Source of the DNA: VRUE01 sp040901495
GTDB taxonomy: Bacteria > Actinomycetota > Thermoleophilia > Solirubrobacterales > 70-9
Assembly (NCBI GenBank): GCA_040901495.1
Contig: JBBDYO010000056.1
Coordinates: forward strand, 1 to 19,611
DNA: 19,611 bases
Direction: 5' to 3'
Below, one piece after another: positions 12,060 to 19,126 of this stretch; position 1 is the stretch's first letter; every line of letters starts with the position of its first letter. Under the pieces are notes generated by a model. That model was given only the letters and a program-made list of their open reading frames with translations, was not told the DNA's origin and searched no databases. A program made the position numbers and the translations under genes.

Positions 12060-13322
12060 ATGTCCTCCGAGTTGTACGAGCGGGCGGTGAAGGTTCTTCC
12101 TGGCGGGGTGAACTCGCCGGTTCGGGCGATGCGGCAGATCGGCCGCGACCCGATCTTCATCGAGCGGGGGGAGGGCTGCGAGCTGGTCGCCGCCGACGGC
12201 ACTCGCTACATCGACTGGATCGGCTCCTGGGGGCCGTTGATCCTCGGCCATGCCCCGCCGCCGGTGGTCGCGGCCGTGAACGAGGCCGCATCGCGGGGGA
12301 CCAGCTTTGGCGCCGCGACGGTCGCGGAGGTCGATCTGGCCGAAGAGGTGGTCGCCCGCATCCCCTCGGTGGAGATGTTGCGGATGACCAGCTCCGGCAC
12401 CGAGGCGGCGATGAGCGCCATCCGGCTCGCCCGCGCAGTCACCGGCCGCGACGTGGTGGTCAAGTTCGCCGGTGCCTACCACGGCCATGCTGACGGCCTG
12501 CTCGCAAACGCCGGGTCGGGCCTTGCCACCCTTGCCATCCCGGCCAGCCCCGGTGTCACCGCCGCGCAGGCGGCCGGCACGGTGGTGGTTCCCTGGAACG
12601 ACCGCGACGCGGTCTCCCGCGCCCTCGCCGAACGCCCCGTCGCTGCCCTGCTGGCCGAGCCGATCGCGGCCAACATGGGGGTTGTCCCCCCCGAAGACGG
12701 CTTCCTCGAGTTCCTTCGCGCGGAGACGGAGAAGGCCGGCGCCCTGCTTGTCTTCGACGAGGTGATCAGCGGCTTCAGGGTCGCCCGGGGTGGCGCCCAG
12801 GAGCTCTACGGGGTAGAGCCGGACCTCACGGTGCTCGGCAAGGTGCTCGGCGGCGGCCTGCCGGCAGCGGCCTTCGGCGGCCCGCGGCAGGCGATGGAGA
12901 AGATTGCCCCGGCCGGCGACGTCTACCAGGCCGGCACCCTCTCCGGCAACCCGCTCGCGATGGCCGCCGGCCTGGCGACGTTGCGCCAGCTCGATGCCCC
13001 CGCCTACGACCGCCTCGCGGCGCTCACCGACCGCCTCGCGGCCGGCCTCTCGAGCCTTGCCGAGGGGCGGGCACTCCAAGTTGCCTCGGCCCCCGGCCTC
13101 ATCACCCTCTTCTTCAACGCCGATCCCGTCACTGACTTCGCCGGCGCGATGGCCTGCGACCTGGATGCCTACGCCCGCTTCTGCCGGGCCATGCTCGACC
13201 ATGGCGTCTACCCGCCCCCATCCCAGTTCGAGGCCTGGTTCGTCTCCCTCGCCCACGACGACGCCGCGATCGACCGCACCGTCGAAGCCGCGGCCGCCGC
13301 ACTGGACGAGGCGCTGCCATGA
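12060..13322 (+). CDS. hemL: Glutamate-1-semialdehyde 2,1-aminomutase
   Basis: A PLP enzyme converting glutamate-1-semialdehyde to 5-aminolevulinate, the end of the C5 route, in the cytoplasm. It has 420 residues, a normal length. Motifs are PGGVNSPVRA (14-23), GSWGPLILGH (55-64), SSGTEAAMSAIRLAR (111-125), GAYHGHADG (138-146), FDEVISGFRVARGG with D233, LGKVLGGGLP with Schiff-base K261, and YQAGTLSGNPLAMAAG. The presence of hemL means this organism makes ALA from glutamyl-tRNA and not from glycine. ATG 12060 is chosen because it begins MSSELYERAVKVLPGG as in the family; the frame is open far upstream across ahbAB. The TGA overlaps the ATG of the next small gene (ATGA), so both are probably translated together. 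Confidence 0.96.
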   Translation: MSSELYERAVKVLPGGVNSPVRAMRQIGRDPIFIERGEGCELVAADGTRYIDWIGSWGPLILGHAPPPVVAAVNEAASRGTSFGAATVAEVDLAEEVVARIPSVEMLRMTSSGTEAAMSAIRLARAVTGRDVVVKFAGAYHGHADGLLANAGSGLATLAIPASPGVTAAQAAGTVVVPWNDRDAVSRALAERPVAALLAEPIAANMGVVPPEDGFLEFLRAETEKAGALLVFDEVISGFRVARGGAQELYGVEPDLTVLGKVLGGGLPAAAFGGPRQAMEKIAPAGDVYQAGTLSGNPLAMAAGLATLRQLDAPAYDRLAALTDRLAAGLSSLAEGRALQVASAPGLITLFFNADPVTDFAGAMACDLDAYARFCRAMLDHGVYPPPSQFEAWFVSLAHDDAAIDRTVEAAAAALDEALP

Positions 13323-13741
13323 CCGACCCCGCCGAAGCCCTGCACGCCGTCGCGACTCTGCTGCGAGAGGAGAGCACGCCGATCTCCCCGCACGTCGTCG
13401 AGCCCAGCGAGGAGCCCGTTTTCGGCCCCTTGGCGGCAGCCGGGCCGCGAGCCGCGGCGGCGCCCGCCGAGTACTCCCTGGTGGTCGAGGCGGTCCGCGA
13501 GGGCTACCTGCTCCACTACGGGGAGCCGCGCCTGCTCGCTGGGCACGACGCCGACCTCGCCCTGCTCGCCGGCGACTACCTCTACGCCTTGGGCATCGAG
13601 CGCTTGGCGGCCCTCGGAGACGCCGAGGCGGTTCGCGAGCTGGCGGACCTGATCAGCCTCTGCGCCCAGTCTCACGCCGAAGAGCGAGCGGACGAGGTAC
13701 CGGCTCTATGGCAGAAGTCGGTCGCAACGATCGCCGGCTAG
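13319..13741 (+). CDS. Small protein of unknown function translationally coupled to hemL
   Basis: This 140-residue protein's ATG overlaps the hemL stop as ATGA. It is soluble, alanine-rich and probably all-helical after a disordered Pro/Ala stretch (about 20-50). The segment HYGEPRLLAGHDADLALLAG and the following DYLYALGIERLAALGD recall a helix pair of polyprenyl synthetases ('LLAGDYL' next to an Asp-rich turn). It is less than half their length and lacks a DDxxD motif, so it is not a functional synthase of that kind. I do not assign a function. The tight coupling and last position in the heme cluster suggest an accessory role to HemL or tetrapyrrole synthesis (inference). Its TAG lies in an inverted repeat shared with the convergent gene. 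Confidence 0.8.
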   Translation: MTDPAEALHAVATLLREESTPISPHVVEPSEEPVFGPLAAAGPRAAAAPAEYSLVVEAVREGYLLHYGEPRLLAGHDADLALLAGDYLYALGIERLAALGDAEAVRELADLISLCAQSHAEERADEVPALWQKSVATIAG

Positions 13742-13766
13742 CGACGATCCCTCCGACCTCGCTAGC
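13737..13766. terminator. Inverted repeat containing both convergent stop codons; candidate bidirectional terminator
   Basis: GCTAGCGA (13737-13744) and TCGCTAGC (13759-13766) pair perfectly around a 14-base loop. The TAG of the small hemL-coupled gene (13739-13741) lies in the left arm and the TAG of the convergent secreted-protein gene (13764-13762) in the right arm. There is no U-run on either side, so intrinsic termination is uncertain, but the position between convergent genes fits a shared mRNA end. Confidence 0.45.
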
Positions 13767-14541
13767 GGACCTCGCATTCGCGAGTCAAGGTCGAGTAGAC
13801 GCGCCTGCCGTCTTCGAAGGTGAAGCTGGCCCGGGCGAACGGGAAGGTGATGCCGGGGAAGCCCTCCGGCGCCTCGCAGCCCGCATTGATGTAGCTGCGT
13901 CGCTTGCCTTCGTAGTCGAAGATCCGTCGCAGCTTTAACGCGAAATGCGTGATGTACGCCCATCTCCTTGCGGATTTCGGCAGGGTCGTTTCGATCACGG
14001 TGCCGTAGGTGCCGCTCTGTTTGCGGATCTTGAAAACGAGGACAAAGGCGGACGGGGGCTTGACCCCGTAGACCTGCGCGACGAGCCGCCGGTACCCGTT
14101 CGCGGGGGCCACGTGGAAGGCGAGCAGCTTGGCGTGGAAGTCACTCGCGGGCTGGCCTCCAAGGACGAGCTTCAGCCCCACTTTTCCAGCCCCGATGATC
14201 GAGCCTCCGCAGATCTTCCTGGCTGCTTTGATCGTCGACGGCTGGATCTGCTTGACCGCGCACGTCGGAAGCCCCTCGTCGAACAACCTCCCGGCACGGT
14301 TGATCTCGATCGCGATCTCGCGCAGTTGTGGTGGCACGACGGCTGCCCCTTCGGTCGATTCGATCGAGCTGCTGATCCAAACCGAGGCCGGGGCGAGCGT
14401 CGTGCGCGGCAGAGCGTGTGGGGTGATGTCGCCGTTGAAGGTGACCAGCACGTCGCCGCGCCTGGTTTTCTCTCCCTGCGCGACGCCCGCGGCGCCGACG
14501 ACGGCAATCGCCACCACGGCTGTGACCACACTGCGCCGCAA
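13762..14541 (-). CDS. Secreted protein of unknown function (second of a pair)
   Basis: 259 residues. The start is TTG at 14541, one base after the upstream stop; no ATG or better start precedes a complete signal peptide. Residues 1-22 form a typical Sec signal (RRSVVTAVVAIAVVGAAGVAQG). The mature part has four cysteines (C94, C111, C222, C256) that could make two disulfides. It has an apparently beta-rich pattern with blocks such as GDVLVTFNGDITPHALPR, a Lys/Arg-rich middle (IQPSTIKAARKICGGSIIGAGKVGLKLV) and a C-terminal FPFARASFTFEDGRRVYSTL. I recall similar unnamed secreted proteins in Solirubrobacterales but cannot name a family. It acts outside the membrane. It is probably cotranscribed with the 170-residue secreted protein just upstream. 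Confidence 0.8.
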   Translation of the reverse strand: MRRSVVTAVVAIAVVGAAGVAQGEKTRRGDVLVTFNGDITPHALPRTTLAPASVWISSSIESTEGAAVVPPQLREIAIEINRAGRLFDEGLPTCAVKQIQPSTIKAARKICGGSIIGAGKVGLKLVLGGQPASDFHAKLLAFHVAPANGYRRLVAQVYGVKPPSAFVLVFKIRKQSGTYGTVIETTLPKSARRWAYITHFALKLRRIFDYEGKRRSYINAGCEAPEGFPGITFPFARASFTFEDGRRVYSTLTRECEVR

Positions 14542-14542
14542 G

Positions 14543-15055
14543 CTAGAGGAACTTGTCGGACTTAATTTTGCAGTGGTTGAATTCGAAGTCGATCATGAGC
14601 TCGTTGCCGTCTCTGTTGGCGTTGTCCAGCTTGGTGGCGCCTGCGTTGGCCTGCCCCTCTTTCTCGGCCTTCAGCGCCTGGCCGATCTTGCGCAGCCATT
14701 TCTCCTGCTCTTTCAGGTAGCCGATCCACTTGCCGACCAGTTGCGCTTCGGTGCTCGGGCGGGGCACTTTCGCGATCCTCTTCACCGCCTTGCCGAAGGC
14801 CTCCGAGGCGCGGATGAAGCGTTTGCCCGCGGGGACGAGGACCCCGTTTTTCACCTGTTTTTCGATCCCCTTGAGAATTTTGGCGTTGCTGTCGCTGCTG
14901 GACTTACAGATCGGCTCGACCTGGGCGCGGTAGGCCTTTCGGGCTTCCACCACCACCGGGTCTTCCGCCGCCTGCGCCGCGGGGACCGCGACGAGGAGGG
15001 CGGCGATTGCAGCCAAGCCCAACCTTGGCAGAGACAACTTCCTGAAGCTTTCCAC
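14543..15055 (-). CDS. Small secreted helical protein of unknown function (first of a pair)
   Basis: 170 residues from GTG 15055. The start is fixed by an AGGAGAGG ribosome-binding site five bases upstream; the frame extends to 15256 but that part overlaps the MMPL gene end and has no signal. Residues 1-30 are a Sec signal (LGLAAIAALLVAVPAAQA, cleavage near AQA-AED). The mature 140 residues are Lys-rich and almost wholly helical, with two cysteines: C50 near the start and C162 near the end (FNHCKI). These could form one disulfide closing a helical bundle. No catalytic motif is visible. It is followed one base later by the 259-residue secreted protein, indicating an operon and perhaps a shared extracellular role. 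Confidence 0.82.
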   Translation of the reverse strand: MESFRKLSLPRLGLAAIAALLVAVPAAQAAEDPVVVEARKAYRAQVEPICKSSSDSNAKILKGIEKQVKNGVLVPAGKRFIRASEAFGKAVKRIAKVPRPSTEAQLVGKWIGYLKEQEKWLRKIGQALKAEKEGQANAGATKLDNANRDGNELMIDFEFNHCKIKSDKFL

Positions 15056-15060
15056 TCGAT

Positions 15061-15068
15061 CCTCTCCT
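15061..15068 (-). promoter_or_regulatory. Strong Shine-Dalgarno that decides the start of the secreted protein gene
   Basis: AGGAGAGG on the minus strand lies five bases before GTG 15055. It is the clearest ribosome-binding site in the window, where most first genes lack one. The 134-base gap between the MMPL stop (15190) and this start holds no other convincing feature, except a second copy of AGACAGGAG (about 15180-15188) with no start codon after it. Confidence 0.7.
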
Positions 15069-15189
15069 GTCTGCTCTCGGGCGGAACCGGCGCGCGGAGC
15101 GCATCTGGCCAGCCTCCCACGCCCGCCCACGACCAAGTTACATGAGTTCCAACGGCTCTCCCACCGAGCTTTAGATGCTTCTCCTGTCT

Positions 15190-18100
15190 TTAACCCGCTC
15201 GGGAACCGTGAAGATCGATCTTCGGGAGGATCCTCTCCAGCCATCCCGGCATCCACCAGACTCGGTCCCCGAATATCAGCATCAGGGCCGGTAGGAGCAC
15301 GATCCGCACCACCGTGGCGTCGAGCACCACTGCGACCGCCAGCCCCACCCCTAGCTGGCTGATCGTGGCGATCTTGGCGCCGGCGAAAACGACGAAGACC
15401 GCCAGCATGATCGCCGCCGCGCCGGTGATCACCCGCGCCGTGCGTTCGAGGCCGAAGACGATCGCCTCCTCGTTCGAGGACTCGTTCTCGTAGTGCTCGC
15501 GCATCCGCATCAGCAGGAAGACCGCGTAATCGATCGAGAGGCCGAAGACAATGCCGAAGATCCCCGCGGCGCTGATCGCGTCGACGTAGGTGCGCCCGCC
15601 CAGCGGCCAGCCCTCCGGGACGTTGAAGAGCAGGGTCAGGACGCCGAAGGCCACGGCGACCGTGACCAGGTTGAGCGCCACCGCCAGCGCCGACAGCAAC
15701 AGCGCCCGCAGGATCACGACGAGGATCAGGAAGGTCGCGATCGTGATCACCGCGATCATGATCAGGATCCGGCTGGAGATCTCGTCCGTGTAATCGATCA
15801 GTTCCGCCGCTCCGCCGGTGACCCCGGTCGAGACGCCGGTTTCCCCCGCGAGGCCGGCCGCGGCCTCTTTGAGGCGACCGTTGAGGGCTTCCGACCCCGG
15901 GGTGTTGAACGTGTACCTGGGGATGACGACGATCTGGGCGGCCTGACCGCCGTGCTCGAGGTCGACGAAGTGGGAAACGCGCTCCCGTTCCTTCTCTGGT
16001 GCGCCCTCCAGGGCGGAGAGGACGAAGTAGCCCGAGTCGAAGATTCCGGGGGAGGAGCGACGCAGCTGCCCGACGCGCCGCTCGAAGCGAGCGGCGCGGA
16101 CGGTTACGTCGACGTTGGCGCGCCGCAACCCGGCCTGCAACGGGCGAGAGCGTTGAAAGCCTTCGGCCAGCCGCTGTTCCAGCGTGTCGGCTCCACCGCG
16201 CAGCCGCACCAGCCCACCGACCAGCTGTGCGGCCCCTTCCCGCAGCTGCCCCAAGGCTTCTGGCAGTTCGGTCGCCCCGTCCGCCAGTTCCTCCGTCCCT
16301 TTGTGGAGTTTCGCGCCACCTTCCGCCAGCTTCTTCTGGCCGGCGTAGAGCCTGGTCGCGAGGCCGCGAAGTTCCCTCACTTCGTCTCGCACCGCCGCCA
16401 GCACCCGCACCAGTTTTTCGGCTTCGATCGATTGCTCCGACAGGGTGGGATCGACGGCGGCCCGCCGGTTCAGGTCGGCGCGCAGCCGGCGCGCACGGTT
16501 GAGGCCGTTGCTGCGTAGGTTCGGGAGCAGGTCGATCAGGTTGAGCTTGAGAGAGAGCGCTCCGAACTGAGCTTCCTGCTGTCCGTCGGCGAGCCTTTCG
16601 GAGCCATCGGAAAGGCGGTCCAGCGAGTCGACCGCTTTTTCGGCCCCATTGGTCACTTCGACCAATCCCCCTTCGATTTCCCCCGCCCCAGACCCCGCCC
16701 GTCCGGTGCCGGTGGCGAGCAGGCCCGCCCCATACGACGCCGCCGCGATCCCCGACCGCAGCTGTTTGACGGCCCCCGCGGCATCGCCGAGCCGAACCCC
16801 AAGGTTCTCCAGCTTCTCGGGGTCGGCGTCGCCTTTGCCGGCGATCAGCTGGTCGCCTCCCCGCTTCAGGGGCGCGACGCGCTCCTTGATTTTCGCCGGC
16901 CCGACCACCGCCTGCACGCCGGGGTCGTCGGCGATCCGCCGCTGCCAGCGAGAGAGCGCCGCCAGGTTCTCTTCGTCGGTGATCGTCCCCTCGTTGGCGA
17001 CCGCGACGACGACGAACGGAGCGTCCCAGCCGGGGCCGATCGTGTCGGCGACCAGTTCGGCGTCCTGGCGGGCGGGGTCGGAGGCGGGCAGCTGTTCGGC
17101 GCTCGGAGGGCCGGTCTTCAGGTCGAAGGCCGGCACCGCCAGCAGCAACAGCAACCCCCCGATCAAGGCGGCGGCCAGCCGCGGCCGGCTCAACGCCGCG
17201 CCGACCAGGGTCATCACTCTGGTGCCGTCCCGGCTGCCGCCGATCCGCCAGCGGTCGATGTTCTCGCCGAGCAGCACGAGCAGGGCGGGAGCGACCAGCC
17301 CCGCGACGATGACGCTGATCGCCGTGACCGCGATCGCCGTTCCCGCCAGGGAGATGAGCAGCGTCCCCGGCATCACAAACAGCGTCACCAGCATCGCCAG
17401 GAAGAGGGTCGACCCGGCGAAGACCGTGGTTCTCCCCGCCGTACGGCGCGTCATCCGCGCCGCCTCCAGCGGGCTTGCTCCCGCCGCCAGCTCCTCGCGG
17501 AAGCGGGAGACCATCAACAACGAATAGTCGACGCCGAGCGCGAGCCCCATCATCGTGGCGACGGTGATCGCAAAACTGTTAATCGGCACGAGCGGAGCGG
17601 CCAGGGCGATCACCCCGCTCGAGGCGGTCACGGTGATCGCGCCGAAGGCAAGCGGGATCGCAGCGGCGACGGGCGAGCGGAAGACCAGCAGCAGGACGAG
17701 GAGCAGGAATGGGATCGCGATCTTCTCGGCCGTTTTGGCCGAGTCCAGCGTCTCTTCCTGGATCGCCCGGGAGAGGCTGGCAAAGCCCGTCTGGGTGGCC
17801 TCTACCGGGGATGAGATCTCCTCTTCGAGGGCCCGGTCGAGCTGCGGGACGGACTCCTCGACCGCCTCCTCGGGGCTGACGTGGAAATCGACGAGGACCA
17901 GCGCCTTGCGGGGGCCCGGCCGGAGGCGCGCAACGCTGCCGCGGTCCCAGGGGGAGATAGTCGACACCGCGGGGTCTGTGCGGAGGGCGCGGACCAGGTC
18001 CGGGCCCTGGGCGTCGAGCTCCTCGGCGGGGCCTTGGAGGAGGATCGCGAACGGCGCGGTGTCGCCGAAGTAGCGACGGAGCAGGTCGTTGGCGGCGGAG

Positions 18101-18273
18101 GACTCCGTGCCCGGAACGTCGAGTGAGGTTGGCCGGAGCTTGTCCTCGACTCCCCGGCCGATGACCGCGAGGGCCGCGATCACCAGCAGGGCGATGGCGA
18201 GCAAGGCACGGGGATGCCGAAGTGAGAACGGTGTTGACCGCCGTCCCACCGTCGTGTCCTCACCCGACCCCAC
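15190..18273 (-). CDS. MMPL/RND-superfamily membrane transporter with tape-measure-like outside domain
   Basis: 1027 residues, with the two-fold RND plan. TM1 (about 23-41) is followed by an outside domain and five helices (about 183-345). A second half starts with TM7 (about 363-384), then a very long outside domain (about 385-800) and five helices to the C-terminus. The proton-relay Asp-Tyr pairs of MmpL proteins are present: GVDYSLL (D249-Y250) and SIDYAVF (D915-Y916). The second outside domain has repeats of small residues in a GxxxLxxG rhythm (GGAKLHKGTEELADGATELPE, then QLREGAAQLVGG). Such YhgE/Pip-like coiled segments occur in related exporters. Members flip or export lipids and hydrophobic compounds; the cargo here is unknown. 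Start GTG 18273, preceded by an extended -10 inside a dyad. Confidence 0.93.
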   Translation of the reverse strand: MGSGEDTTVGRRSTPFSLRHPRALLAIALLVIAALAVIGRGVEDKLRPTSLDVPGTESSAANDLLRRYFGDTAPFAILLQGPAEELDAQGPDLVRALRTDPAVSTISPWDRGSVARLRPGPRKALVLVDFHVSPEEAVEESVPQLDRALEEEISSPVEATQTGFASLSRAIQEETLDSAKTAEKIAIPFLLLVLLLVFRSPVAAAIPLAFGAITVTASSGVIALAAPLVPINSFAITVATMMGLALGVDYSLLMVSRFREELAAGASPLEAARMTRRTAGRTTVFAGSTLFLAMLVTLFVMPGTLLISLAGTAIAVTAISVIVAGLVAPALLVLLGENIDRWRIGGSRDGTRVMTLVGAALSRPRLAAALIGGLLLLLAVPAFDLKTGPPSAEQLPASDPARQDAELVADTIGPGWDAPFVVVAVANEGTITDEENLAALSRWQRRIADDPGVQAVVGPAKIKERVAPLKRGGDQLIAGKGDADPEKLENLGVRLGDAAGAVKQLRSGIAAASYGAGLLATGTGRAGSGAGEIEGGLVEVTNGAEKAVDSLDRLSDGSERLADGQQEAQFGALSLKLNLIDLLPNLRSNGLNRARRLRADLNRRAAVDPTLSEQSIEAEKLVRVLAAVRDEVRELRGLATRLYAGQKKLAEGGAKLHKGTEELADGATELPEALGQLREGAAQLVGGLVRLRGGADTLEQRLAEGFQRSRPLQAGLRRANVDVTVRAARFERRVGQLRRSSPGIFDSGYFVLSALEGAPEKERERVSHFVDLEHGGQAAQIVVIPRYTFNTPGSEALNGRLKEAAAGLAGETGVSTGVTGGAAELIDYTDEISSRILIMIAVITIATFLILVVILRALLLSALAVALNLVTVAVAFGVLTLLFNVPEGWPLGGRTYVDAISAAGIFGIVFGLSIDYAVFLLMRMREHYENESSNEEAIVFGLERTARVITGAAAIMLAVFVVFAGAKIATISQLGVGLAVAVVLDATVVRIVLLPALMLIFGDRVWWMPGWLERILPKIDLHGSRAG

Positions 18274-18274
18274 G

Positions 18275-18302
18275 CGTGCTGCTTATACCAAGCGCCAGCA
18301 CG
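18275..18302. promoter_or_regulatory. Operator-like dyad enclosing the extended -10 of the MMPL gene
   Basis: CGTGCTG (18275-18281) and CAGCACG (18296-18302) are perfect inverted repeats 14 bases apart. The minus-strand TGGTATAAG, an extended -10 (hexamer 18287-18282), lies entirely between them. The predicted transcription start (about 18275) is one or two bases before the GTG. A dimeric repressor such as a TetR or MarR protein would occlude the promoter. No regulator gene lies in the window. Confidence 0.5.
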
Positions 18303-18404
18303 GGTGCCGCAGGATCGTTAACTCTGCCTACACAATCCCCCGATGCTTGGCGCGATGACGGCTCCGAGCATTTGGCCTCGACATCGGCCACGTCGCTGAG
18401 GCAA

Positions 18405-18410
18405 TAAACT
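18405..18410 (+). promoter_or_regulatory. Candidate -10 for the qcrA operon
   Basis: TAAACT lies 25 bases before GTG 18436, giving a predicted leader of about 18 bases. It is in the most A+T-rich part of the 162-base divergent gap. No good -35 and no strong Shine-Dalgarno are seen. The rest of the gap (18303-18404) holds no feature I can support. Confidence 0.3.
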
Positions 18411-18435
18411 CCGCAGCCCTTGCACCTGGCAGACA

Positions 18436-19113
18436 GTGGCTGACGAAGCGGACAAGAAGAACGTGCCCGAGGCGGCATCCGGCGAGCGGGCGAAGCCCGA
18501 CCCGCCGGGCTACTTCGAGGGCGAGTCGATGACTCGCCGCCGCGCCTTCACCGTTGCGGCGCAGGGACTGGGCGGCGTCGCCGGCGCGGCGATCGTCCTT
18601 CCCGCCATCGGCTTCGCGGTGGCGCCGATCTTCGAGCGCGGCAAGGAGCGCTGGGAGGCGGTCGGCCCCCTCGGCGATTTCGTCGCGGACACCTACCGCC
18701 AGGTCGTCTTCACCGAAACCGAGGGAATCGGCGACGCCGGCAAGACCACCGCGTACGTCCGCAAGGGCTCCAAGGACCTGGGGGAGGACCCCAACGAAAT
18801 CATCGCCGTCTCAAACCGCTGCGTCCACCTCGGCTGCCCGGTTCGCTTCGTCGAGGCCGCCGGGAACTTCATCTGCCCCTGCCACGGCGGCGTCTACGAC
18901 TTCGTCGGCAAAGTGCTCGGCGGGCCCCCGGTGCGCCCGCTCGACCGGTTCCAGACGCGGATCCGTGGCGGGCAGGTCGAGGTCGGCCCGCGCTACAGCG
19001 TCACCTCTCAGCTGGAGCCTGTCCGTACCCGAGACCCGGGCGAGTTCACCGGCGGGGTCTGGGAGTATCTGTACCCGCCGCGTCCATCCACCTTCCCGCC
19101 CCCGAGTGGATGA
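18436..19113 (+). CDS. qcrA: Rieske [2Fe-2S] protein of a cytochrome bc complex
   Basis: A 225-residue iron-sulfur subunit that passes electrons from menaquinol to the c-type cytochrome of complex III. Cluster ligands are clear: CVHLGC gives C129 and H131, and CPCH gives C147 and H150. C134 and C149 are placed to form the usual disulfide. A twin-arginine motif (TRRRAF, residues 33-38) precedes the single hydrophobic helix (about 42-64), so it is a Tat-exported, membrane-anchored protein with its head outside. There is one helix and not the three of mycobacterial QcrA. GTG 18436 gives a hydrophilic 31-residue leader; ATG at residue 32 would leave the Tat motif near the very start and is an alternative. 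qcrB begins 13 bases after the stop. Confidence 0.93.
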   Translation: MADEADKKNVPEAASGERAKPDPPGYFEGESMTRRRAFTVAAQGLGGVAGAAIVLPAIGFAVAPIFERGKERWEAVGPLGDFVADTYRQVVFTETEGIGDAGKTTAYVRKGSKDLGEDPNEIIAVSNRCVHLGCPVRFVEAAGNFICPCHGGVYDFVGKVLGGPPVRPLDRFQTRIRGGQVEVGPRYSVTSQLEPVRTRDPGEFTGGVWEYLYPPRPSTFPPPSG

Positions 19114-19126
19114 GGGTTAGCCGGCC

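Noticed and set aside
10943..12202. 419-residue open frame on the minus strand
   Set aside because: Antisense to the AhbAB-like gene and the start of hemL; composition is that of a shadow frame in GC-rich DNA.
12048..13256. 402-residue open frame on the minus strand
   Set aside because: Antisense to hemL, which is certain from its motifs.
15056..15256. N-terminal extension of the 170-residue secreted protein to ATG 15256
   Set aside because: It would overlap the MMPL gene and bury the signal peptide; the strong Shine-Dalgarno before GTG 15055 settles the start.
15493..17527. Two long plus-strand frames (15493-16518 and 16649-17527)
   Set aside because: Antisense to the MMPL transporter; one is Gln/Asp/Arg-rich and the other Ser/Ala/Pro-rich, without domains.
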